Shown here: piece by piece, positions 53,502-61,176 of the stretch
Layout: each line of letters opens with the position of its first letter
Position numbering within the stretch: the stretch's first letter is position 1
Origin: Flavobacterium tyrosinilyticum
Lineage (GTDB): Bacteria; Bacteroidota; Bacteroidia; Flavobacteriales; Flavobacteriaceae
Assembly (NCBI RefSeq): GCF_023656565.1
Contig: NZ_JAMOKG010000002.1
Location: forward strand, 253,619 to 317,618
Reading direction: 5' to 3'
DNA length: 64,000 bases
The notes under the pieces: model-generated
The model's database searches: none
What the model was told of the DNA's origin: nothing
Seen by the model: the letters and a program-made list of their open reading frames with translations, nothing else
Translations under genes and position numbers: made by a program

Positions 53502-56135
53502 ATGACAATTCCAGCACAATTTGACGCTAAGACGATTGAGAGTAAATGGTATGATTACTGGATGAAAAACAATTATTTTCATTCAGAACCAGATCATAGA
53601 ACACCGTACACCATTGTAATTCCGCCGCCAAACGTCACTGGAGTCCTTCACATGGGACATATGTTGAATAATACAATTCAGGATGTTTTAATCCGCCGTG
53701 CACGTCTAAAAGGATTCAACGCTTGTTGGGTTCCAGGTACAGATCACGCCTCTATTGCAACTGAAGCAAAAGTGGTAGCGAAATTAAAAGCAGAAGGAAT
53801 CAATAAAAACGATTTGACCCGCGAAGAATTCCTAAAACATGCTTGGGAATGGACCGATAAATATGGTGGAACAATCTTAGAGCAGCTTAAAAAGCTAGGT
53901 GCTTCTTGCGATTGGGAACGTACCAAATTTACTATGGATCCAGACATGTCTGCATCTGTAATTAAATCGTTTGTAGATTTATACAATAAAGGTTTAATCT
54001 ATAGAGGATACCGAATGGTAAACTGGGATCCGGAAGCAAAAACGACTCTTTCGGACGAAGAAGTAATTTATGAAGAACAGCAAGGAAAATTATTTTTCTT
54101 AAAATATAAAATTGAAGGTTCAGAAGATTTCTTGACGATTGCTACAACACGTCCTGAGACTATCTTCGGGGACACTGCCATCTGTATCAATCCAAACGAT
54201 GAGCGTTTTACACATTTAAAAGGTAAAAAAGCGATTGTTCCAATTTGCGGAAGAGTAATTCCGATTATTGAAGACGAATATGTTGATGTTGAATTCGGAA
54301 CAGGATGTTTGAAAGTAACGCCTGCGCACGATATGAACGACAAAACTCTTGGAGAAAAGCACAACCTAGAAATCGTTGATATTTTTAATGAAGATGCAAC
54401 TTTAAATAGTTTCGGATTACATTATCAAGGAAAAGACCGTTTTGTGGTTCGTACTGAAATTGCAAAAGAACTAGAAGAAATTGGGGCTTTAGCAAAAACA
54501 GAAACATACTTAAATAAAGTTGGGACTTCTGAAAGAACAAAAGCGGTAATCGAACCAAGATTATCTGACCAATGGTTCTTGAAAATGGAAGAATTGGTAA
54601 AACCAGCAATTAAGTCGGTTTTAGAAACAGGAGAAATTAAATTACATCCAAAACGTTTCGAAAACACGTACGCGCATTGGTTAAATAACATTCGTGATTG
54701 GAATATTTCTCGTCAATTATGGTGGGGACAACAAATTCCTGCTTATTATTATGGAGATGGAAAAGAAGATTTCGTAGTTGCAGAAAATATCGAAGATGCT
54801 TTGGCTTTAGCAAAAGAAAAAACATCTAACAACTCACTTACAACATCTGACTTAAAACAAGACGTTGACGCTTTAGATACTTGGTTTTCATCTTGGTTAT
54901 GGCCAATGTCTGTTTTTGGTGGAATTATGGATCCAGAAAGTCCAGATTTTAAATATTATTATCCAACAAACGACTTGGTAACTGGTCCGGATATTTTATT
55001 TTTCTGGGTTGCGAGAATGATCATTGCAGGTTATGAATATGCTGGCGAAAAACCATTTACAAATGTATATTTGACTGGTTTGGTTCGTGATAAACAACGT
55101 CGTAAAATGTCTAAATCATTAGGAAATTCTCCTGATCCTTTAGATTTGATCGATAAATTTAGTGCAGACGGAGTTCGTGTAGGATTGCTTTTAAGCGCTT
55201 CTGCTGGAAACGATATTATGTTTGATGAGGAATTGTGCAGTCAAGGAAAAGCGTTTTCAAACAAGATTTGGAATGCTTTTAAATTGATTAAAGGTTGGGA
55301 AGTTTCAGAAACTATCCCACAGCCAGAATCATCAAAAGTGGCTATTGAATGGTACGAAGCGAAATTGCAACAGACTTTAGTTGATATTGAAGATAATTTC
55401 GAGAAATACAGAATTTCAGATTCATTAATGGCAATTTATAAATTGGTTTGGGATGATTTCTGTTCTTGGTTCTTAGAAATGATCAAACCAGCTTACCAAC
55501 AGCCAATTGACAGCGTAACTTTCGCGAAAGCGATCGAAATGTTAGAAAACAACTTAAAGTTATTGCATCCGTTTATGCCTTTCTTGACAGAGGAAATTTG
55601 GCAGTTAATTGCAGAAAGAACTCCAGAAGAAGCTTTAATTGTTTCAACTTGGCCAGAAGTAAAACCGTTTGACGCAAAATTAATTGCTGATTTTGAAAAC
55701 TCAATTGAAGTAATTTCTGGAATAAGAACGATTCGTAAAGACAAAAATATTCCGTTTAAAGATGCCATCGAATTAAAAGGAATCAACAGCGAAAATGTTT
55801 CTACTTATTTTGATTCAATCATAACAAAATTAGGAAACGTTTCTGCTTTCGAATATGTTTCAGAAAAAGTAGATGGAGCATTGTCTTTCCGTGTAAAATC
55901 AAATGAATATTTCATTCCGATTACAGGAAACATCGATGTTGAGGCTGAAATTGCAAAACTGACAGAAGAATTAAATTACACAAAAGGATTTTTGAAATCT
56001 GTTGAAGCAAAACTTTCAAACGAGAAATTTGTAAACGGAGCTCCAGAGAAAGTTCTTAATTTAGAAAAACAAAAACAAGCTGATGCTCTAGCAAAAATTG
56101 CTACAATAGAGCAGAGTTTGGCTGGTTTGAAATAA
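53502..56135 (+). CDS. valS: Valyl-tRNA synthetase
   Basis: 877 residues, class Ia with an editing domain. VTGVLHMGHMLNNTIQD holds the HIGH-type HMGH; GTDHASIATEAKV, TTRPETIFGDTAICI (editing), RDWNISRQLWWGQQIPAYY and KQRRKMSKSLGNSPDPLDLI (KMSKS) follow in order. The C-terminal coiled coil (about 810-877) is the tRNA-binding arm. Length normal for the short bacterial type. Terminated at 56165. Confidence 0.96.
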   Translation: MTIPAQFDAKTIESKWYDYWMKNNYFHSEPDHRTPYTIVIPPPNVTGVLHMGHMLNNTIQDVLIRRARLKGFNACWVPGTDHASIATEAKVVAKLKAEGINKNDLTREEFLKHAWEWTDKYGGTILEQLKKLGASCDWERTKFTMDPDMSASVIKSFVDLYNKGLIYRGYRMVNWDPEAKTTLSDEEVIYEEQQGKLFFLKYKIEGSEDFLTIATTRPETIFGDTAICINPNDERFTHLKGKKAIVPICGRVIPIIEDEYVDVEFGTGCLKVTPAHDMNDKTLGEKHNLEIVDIFNEDATLNSFGLHYQGKDRFVVRTEIAKELEEIGALAKTETYLNKVGTSERTKAVIEPRLSDQWFLKMEELVKPAIKSVLETGEIKLHPKRFENTYAHWLNNIRDWNISRQLWWGQQIPAYYYGDGKEDFVVAENIEDALALAKEKTSNNSLTTSDLKQDVDALDTWFSSWLWPMSVFGGIMDPESPDFKYYYPTNDLVTGPDILFFWVARMIIAGYEYAGEKPFTNVYLTGLVRDKQRRKMSKSLGNSPDPLDLIDKFSADGVRVGLLLSASAGNDIMFDEELCSQGKAFSNKIWNAFKLIKGWEVSETIPQPESSKVAIEWYEAKLQQTLVDIEDNFEKYRISDSLMAIYKLVWDDFCSWFLEMIKPAYQQPIDSVTFAKAIEMLENNLKLLHPFMPFLTEEIWQLIAERTPEEALIVSTWPEVKPFDAKLIADFENSIEVISGIRTIRKDKNIPFKDAIELKGINSENVSTYFDSIITKLGNVSAFEYVSEKVDGALSFRVKSNEYFIPITGNIDVEAEIAKLTEELNYTKGFLKSVEAKLSNEKFVNGAPEKVLNLEKQKQADALAKIATIEQSLAGLK

Positions 56136-56164
56136 GAATTTAATTTCTATTATATTATAGAATT

Positions 56165-56199
56165 AAACCCGACAGTTTTTTGAAACGTGTCGGGTTTTT
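56165..56199 (+). terminator. Terminator of valS
   Basis: AAACCCGACA and TGTCGGGTTT around a 13-nt loop, T-rich tail. Shares its stem with the terminator at 52123. Confidence 0.88.
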
Positions 56200-56210
56200 A
56201 TTTTTTTTCC

Positions 56211-56339
56211 GCCACGAATTCACGAATTTTATTTTTTAAAATCTATTCGTGAAATAATTTCTAAATTATTGTTTTACCCAACGATTGTAAAATAAAATTC
56301 GTGAATTACTTCGTCAATTCCCTTCGGTCGAGCCGTGGC
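56211..56339. repeat. Inverted repeat with CACGAATT words
   Basis: 56217-56235 and 56289-56307 are exact 19-bp reverse complements containing CACGAATT, the word repeated twice at 8-bp spacing on the left. The outer ends are GCCACG and CCGTGGC; the latter overlaps the first base of the permease stop (minus strand TAG). Confidence 0.8.
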
Positions 56340-57652
56340 TATCTTTTCTTCTTCAAAACCAAAAACAAAGGATAAGAAACTATCGTAATCGCAACAATAA
56401 TAATAAAACTTTTAGGGTCACTGTAAATAAATCCTCCAAGTAATGCAATAGAAAATATAATCGCAATTATAGTGGTCCAAGGATACCAGAAAGAACGGTA
56501 AGGTCTTGGTAAATTTGGTTCTGTGGTTCTTAATTTTAAAAGCGAATAATAAGCCAATCCCCAAACGATTATAGAGATAAAGGCAGCGAAAGAAAATAAT
56601 ACTTCAAAAGAGCCAATGCAAATTAAAAACAAACTGAAAAGAGAGGAAACCAATAGCGCAACAATTGGAGTTCCACCTTTGTTTACTGTTGTTCCTTTTT
56701 CGATAAAGAAACCGTCACGGCTTAATCCGTAAAGAATTCTTGGCGGAATCATCATAAAGGCATTCAAAATACTAATTAATGAAAAAATAGAAATTACCGT
56801 TACGATTTTGGCTCCGCTTTCTCCAAAAAGAATTTTAGCAACATCGGCAGCAGCTAGATTAGATTTGGCTAAAGTTTCGATTGGCAATACATGAAAAAAT
56901 GCTGCGTTTACCAAAATATAAATGGCCACAACTAGTAAAACACCGCTGTATAAAGATTTCGGAATATTTTTACTTGGATCATCATTTTCTTCTGCAAAAA
57001 AGCAAACGGCATTCCAGCCATTATAAGTTCCAATAATAAGCTGTAACGATTTAAAAAATCCAAAAATAAGTCCGATTTGAAAAATAGAACTATCCGTTTT
57101 TATCGCTGGAACTTCAACTCCAGAATACATAAAACAAGCCACAACCAAAGCCACAAAGCAAATGACTTTTAGTAAACTGGTAATCTGCTGAATTACACTT
57201 CCGTTTTTGACTCCGCTTAAGTGCAGCAAAACAAATGCAACCAATAAAGAAATAGATAATACTGTCGAATAATGGGCCAATTGAGGAAATAAAATAATCG
57301 TGTATTCGCTAATTACGATGCAATAAAATGCGGGCGGAATAGCATTTACAATATAATCGTACCAGCCAGAAAGAAAACCGGCATACTCGCCCAAAGCTCT
57401 TTTAATATAATTGTACGATCCACCAGCTTTTGGTAGCATTGTAGCCAATTCTGAATACGAATTTGCTCCTAATAAAACATACAAACCTCCAAAGAGCCAA
57501 GAAGCAAGAATAAGCCAGTAATTATTCAACATTTCTGCAATAGTTCCAGGCGTTCTTAAAATTCCAACACCAATTGTTCCGCCAATTAAAACGGCAATAT
57601 TGAAACTAAGTCCTAAACTTTTTTGTAATTGGTTTTTTGTAGAATCCGACAT
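56339..57652 (-). CDS. APC-family amino acid permease
   Basis: 437 residues with 12 membrane segments, of the amino acid-polyamine-organocation superfamily. NIAVLIGGTIGVGILRTPG in helix one is the unwound substrate-binding stretch, and GANSYSELATMLPKAGGSYNYIKRALG follows in the 2-3 region. Substrate cannot be told; LAT- or serine/threonine exchanger-like proteins are the nearest by eye. Single gene, divergent in context from valS. Confidence 0.88.
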   Translation of the reverse strand: MSDSTKNQLQKSLGLSFNIAVLIGGTIGVGILRTPGTIAEMLNNYWLILASWLFGGLYVLLGANSYSELATMLPKAGGSYNYIKRALGEYAGFLSGWYDYIVNAIPPAFYCIVISEYTIILFPQLAHYSTVLSISLLVAFVLLHLSGVKNGSVIQQITSLLKVICFVALVVACFMYSGVEVPAIKTDSSIFQIGLIFGFFKSLQLIIGTYNGWNAVCFFAEENDDPSKNIPKSLYSGVLLVVAIYILVNAAFFHVLPIETLAKSNLAAADVAKILFGESGAKIVTVISIFSLISILNAFMMIPPRILYGLSRDGFFIEKGTTVNKGGTPIVALLVSSLFSLFLICIGSFEVLFSFAAFISIIVWGLAYYSLLKLRTTEPNLPRPYRSFWYPWTTIIAIIFSIALLGGFIYSDPKSFIIIVAITIVSYPLFLVLKKKR

Positions 57653-57730
57653 TCTTGAATTGGGTTTTTAAGGATTATAATTTCAAGCAAAAATAGTGTT
57701 AATTGAATTAGTATGGAGCTTAAAATAAAA

Positions 57731-57768
57731 ATCCCAAGATTTTCGAGTGAAACTGAAAATCTTGGGAT
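57731..57768 (-). terminator. Terminator of the TonB-dependent siderophore receptor gene
   Basis: A 14-bp perfect stem (ATCCCAAGATTTTC with its complement) around 10 nt, T-run on the minus strand. Confidence 0.9.
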
Positions 57769-57793
57769 AAAATCAAAACTCTAATTCAATATT

Positions 57794-60022
57794 TTAGAAC
57801 TTGTAACGCAAGCTTGTCATAACTTGACGAGGCGCGATTGGGTTCACACTATAATTTTCGTGAACGGTGTAATTTAATTCGTTTGTAATGTTTGATAATT
57901 TGCAAAGAATCGAGAATTTTCTCCAAGTATATCCAACAGATGCATCAATTGTAACATAACCTTCTAACGGAATTTCTCTATGGTAGATTCCATCAGGATA
58001 TTTAGTTAGATCTGTACTATATTGGTCATTCCAGCCTCCTAAACGATCACCGATGTAGTTTCCAACAGCTCCAACAGATAAATTTTTAAATAAGCCTTCT
58101 TGTACAGTATAAAAGAAACTTAAGTTGGCTGTGTTTGCTGGAGTTCTAACAAGACGATCGCCTTCGATAAAACTTCCGTTTAAACCAGACGTTTTAGTAT
58201 AACGCATATCGTTGTAGCTGTAACCTGCAATAATGCTAAGTCCGTCAATTGGTCTTGCAGTAACATCCACTTCAACACCTTTACTTTTAGTTTCGCCACT
58301 TAAAACTTTTACGTTTGTGTCAGTGTTTAAGCTTCCATCAGCTTTAAATTCTGCAGTTTGAGCCAAGTTGCTGTTTGTAATTTGATAAACCGTAACGTTT
58401 GTGCTTAATAATCCTTGTAAGAAATCAGTTTTGATACCAACTTCATATTGATCAATAATAGAAGGCTCAATTGGTTTTAAATCTGCTGTGGTTCCTGTGT
58501 TTGGAGTGAACGAAGTAGAGTAGCTACCAAAGATAGAAACCTCTTTTCTAGGCTGATAAATTAATCCAAATTTTGGAGAAAATGCATTGTCTAATTTTTT
58601 AGCGCCTACTGTAGGAACTGCATTTTCAGGCTTAACAGTTTGTTTTCCGCCAGCAAAAGTTTCTTTGTAAGTTGTAACTTCAGCTTCTTGCCAAGACCAA
58701 CGTACACCGGCTAATACTTTAAACTTCTCTGTAATCGAAATTAAATCTTGAAAATAAACACCAAAACGGTTGGTTTCTGTTTTTGCAATTTGAGTTGCTC
58801 TAGCATCTGGAATATCATTTCTTTGTGTTGACGGATCAAAGTTGAAAAGATTGATAGTATCATAATTTGCAGGATTAAATGCAAAAGTATACGCTGTTGC
58901 AAATGAGTTTTCCCAGTCTGCACCTGTAAAAATTTGATGTTTTACAGATCCTGTATTAAAGTTTCCTTGAAGACTTAATTGATCTCCTAAGATTTGTTCT
59001 GAGTTGTCGTTTTGAACCAAAGGTCTTGTCCAGTCTCCATTTTCTTTTACAGTCGATAATTGTGCTGTAGATTTTGAAGCTCTATCATAATTCTGGAAAG
59101 AAGAATTAAAGTTTAATTTCCAGTTTTTGTTGAAATCATGATTTAATAATACCGATGCACTAGCAGATTTTGTATTACCATTAGACCAAAGTGCTCCGTA
59201 AAAAGTATTTCTAGGCAAATCAAGAATTTGTGTGCCAATAATTCCAGTTCCAAAATCAGGTGTCCAATCTGCACTTAAATAATCTCCTTGTAGTGTAATT
59301 TGAGTTTTAGGATTAATGATAAAAAGCAACGATGGATTTACATATACACGTTTGTTTTTTACAACATCTCTAAAGCTTTCTGAGTTCTCGTAAGAACCGT
59401 TAAGTCTAAATGCGATTGATTTAGTAAGACCTCCGTACAAATCAAATGCTGGCTTATAATAAGAGTAGCTTCCAATTTGCATTGAAACTTCTCCACCGCT
59501 TTTAAATTGAGGTGTTTTGGTAACTAAATTAAGAATTCCTCCTGGCGCTACGTTTCCAAATAATAACGCTGAACCACCTTTTAAGAATTCTACTTTATCT
59601 AAACCAGAAACATCTGGAATTGATCCTGCATTGTAACGGAATCCGTTTTTAAACATATTGTTTGCAGACATGTCATAACCTCTAGAAAAGAAAGATTCCT
59701 GCGCACCACCACGAGCAGAACCAACGTAAACACCGTTAGCGTTTTTAAGAACTTCGCTTAATCTAATTGCTTGCTGCTGTTCGATAATTTCAGAACCAAT
59801 AACTTGAATGCTTTGTGGATTATCCATTGGTTTTAATCCAGAGCGAACTGCTGTTACGGGTTTTGGTTCTTTGGTTTTAGTAACAACTACTTCATTTAAA
59901 ATTTCCCCTTTTTTATTCTTAACGGTATCGTTTACTGAAGAAGTAGATTCGGCGCTTGAATAATCTTGCGCATAAGAGGCAAAACTCAATAATCCTAATA
60001 CAAATAGTAAATTATATTTCAT
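57794..60022 (-). CDS. TonB-dependent siderophore receptor
   Basis: 742 residues. Signal peptide (1-18, ASYAQ), short linker with the likely TonB box ILNEVVVT, a plug domain (about 60-170; NPQSIQVIGSEIIEQQQ, GLDKVEFLKGGSALLFGNVAPGGILNLVTKTP) and a 22-strand barrel ending in MTSLRYKF. The FhuA/FhuE type that takes up ferric siderophores, driven by TonB. No carboxypeptidase-like N-terminal extension, unlike its neighbour. A motif shared with the two upstream genes lies 6 bp before the ATG. Confidence 0.92.
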   Translation of the reverse strand: MKYNLLFVLGLLSFASYAQDYSSAESTSSVNDTVKNKKGEILNEVVVTKTKEPKPVTAVRSGLKPMDNPQSIQVIGSEIIEQQQAIRLSEVLKNANGVYVGSARGGAQESFFSRGYDMSANNMFKNGFRYNAGSIPDVSGLDKVEFLKGGSALLFGNVAPGGILNLVTKTPQFKSGGEVSMQIGSYSYYKPAFDLYGGLTKSIAFRLNGSYENSESFRDVVKNKRVYVNPSLLFIINPKTQITLQGDYLSADWTPDFGTGIIGTQILDLPRNTFYGALWSNGNTKSASASVLLNHDFNKNWKLNFNSSFQNYDRASKSTAQLSTVKENGDWTRPLVQNDNSEQILGDQLSLQGNFNTGSVKHQIFTGADWENSFATAYTFAFNPANYDTINLFNFDPSTQRNDIPDARATQIAKTETNRFGVYFQDLISITEKFKVLAGVRWSWQEAEVTTYKETFAGGKQTVKPENAVPTVGAKKLDNAFSPKFGLIYQPRKEVSIFGSYSTSFTPNTGTTADLKPIEPSIIDQYEVGIKTDFLQGLLSTNVTVYQITNSNLAQTAEFKADGSLNTDTNVKVLSGETKSKGVEVDVTARPIDGLSIIAGYSYNDMRYTKTSGLNGSFIEGDRLVRTPANTANLSFFYTVQEGLFKNLSVGAVGNYIGDRLGGWNDQYSTDLTKYPDGIYHREIPLEGYVTIDASVGYTWRKFSILCKLSNITNELNYTVHENYSVNPIAPRQVMTSLRYKF

Positions 60023-60027
60023 GGTAT

Positions 60028-60044
60028 TTATTTAGATTCAATAA
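60028..60044 (-). promoter_or_regulatory. Shared 17-bp motif, copy 1 (candidate Fur operator)
   Basis: TTATTTAGATTCAATAA on the plus strand, 15 of 17 bases equal to the copy at 63527. It lies between the -7 element at 60058 and the ATG, just downstream of the likely transcription start. Confidence 0.5.
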
Positions 60045-60057
60045 AAATTATCGAGTG

Positions 60058-60065
60058 CAAATATA
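60058..60065 (-). promoter_or_regulatory. Candidate -7 element of the siderophore receptor gene
   Basis: Minus strand TATATTTG, exact match to TAnnTTTG. The -33 position is not convincing. Confidence 0.5.
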
Positions 60066-60231
60066 AATAGACATATTCTTTAACAGGAAATTATGAAGTG
60101 GATTTCTTACTTAAACCTTTCTTAGTCTTTTCTTAAGATTTGCTTAAGGATTTTCTAATGTTATTTTAATTTTGTATTTAAAACAGATTAAAATGCCTCA
60201 TAGGATATTCTAGGAAGGTGTTTTATAAAAA

Positions 60232-60267
60232 AAACAGGGCTGGCTCATTTTTGAGTCAGCCCTGTTT
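60232..60267 (-). terminator. Terminator of the DUF4198 gene
   Basis: A 16-bp stem (AAACAGGGCTGGCTCA with TGAGTCAGCCCTGTTT, one mismatch/wobble) around TTTT; T-run on the minus strand. Confidence 0.9.
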
Positions 60268-60305
60268 CAATTGAAATTAAAACCTAAGAATGAGATTTTC
60301 TGAAA

Positions 60306-61031
60306 TTATTTTACAGCAATTTGGTACGTTGCCATTTTCCAGATTTCATCGTATTTTTTTCCGTTATGTTCACCTGCAGATTTCTCTGTATAAGCAAACT
60401 CAACCATATAATTTCCTGACCAGATAGGAGTAAAAGAGATTTCTCCTTTATCATTTGTCCATAATTCTTTTTCCCATCCGTTTGGAGCGATTACTTTAAT
60501 TTTTTGAGATTTTGCAATAGCACCTTCGTATAAAGCAGAAACATTGATTACAGTATTTTTTTTCGCAATATCGGCATTTTCAGAAAAAACGCTAATTTTA
60601 TTATTGTTAGCAGCAGCTACATTTCCAGTCGATTTGTTTCCAACAACAACGGTTGCGCTTGAATTGTAGTCTAATTTCATTGTTCCGTAAACATCTCCAA
60701 CGGTATGATGCATAACAATGGTATAAACTCCGTCTTCATCTGGTGTAAAGAAAGCTTGGTATTTATTATCTAGAGCTTTAGAAGTTAGTTTAGTTTCTTT
60801 TTTTGAAGGAGAAATTACTACTAGAGAAAAATCTTTTAGATCAGAAAACCATTTATCAGCTTTTGTAATATCATTATCAGAGAATTCTCCAAAATAAACA
60901 GAAATTTCCTGAGCTTTTCCTTTTGTTCCCGTTGCTTTGGTTTCAATCCATAAAGCATGAGCAAAAAGCTGAGGTGTAGCAAAAAGCATTAGAAATAAAA
61001 AGCTTAGTGTTTTTAAAGTATTTGATTTCAT
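60306..61031 (-). CDS. DUF4198 periplasmic protein with predicted N-terminal His
   Basis: 241 residues. Signal peptide 1-24 ending LFA, with predicted cleavage directly before H25, so the mature protein would start HALWIE. DUF4198 proteins resemble NikM-type metal-uptake components and often begin with such a His. H108-H109 (VMHHTVGD) and a His near 221 (SAGEHNGKK) are further possible ligands. Two beta-rich halves are seen (about 25-125 and 145-240). It is placed between two TonB-dependent receptor genes, each with the same upstream motif, which points to a metal or metallophore role. Confidence 0.78.
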   Translation of the reverse strand: MKSNTLKTLSFLFLMLFATPQLFAHALWIETKATGTKGKAQEISVYFGEFSDNDITKADKWFSDLKDFSLVVISPSKKETKLTSKALDNKYQAFFTPDEDGVYTIVMHHTVGDVYGTMKLDYNSSATVVVGNKSTGNVAAANNNKISVFSENADIAKKNTVINVSALYEGAIAKSQKIKVIAPNGWEKELWTNDKGEISFTPIWSGNYMVEFAYTEKSAGEHNGKKYDEIWKMATYQIAVK

Positions 61032-61067
61032 AAGATCAAGTTTAAATTATTAGAATGATATTTTTTA

Positions 61068-61096
61068 CAAACATAAGTCTTATTTAGAATAATTAA
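61068..61096 (-). promoter_or_regulatory. Promoter and shared motif copy 2 upstream of the DUF4198 gene
   Basis: Minus-strand -7 element TATGTTTG (61068-61075). The motif TTATTTAGAATAATTAA (61080-61096, plus strand) lies between -7 and -33 and equals the copy at 63527 in 16 of 17 bases. A repressor bound there would block polymerase. Confidence 0.55.
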
Positions 61097-61112
61097 AAAT
61101 AAAACATTAAAA

Positions 61113-61152
61113 AACCTCGAAATTCATTTCATATGGAACCTATTTCGAGGTT
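61113..61152 (-). terminator. Terminator of the upstream TonB-dependent receptor gene
   Basis: AACCTCGAAAT pairs with ATTTCGAGGTT around an 18-nt loop; T-run on the minus strand. Confidence 0.8.
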
Positions 61153-61176
61153 GTGGAAAATATTTGAGTAAGAAAA

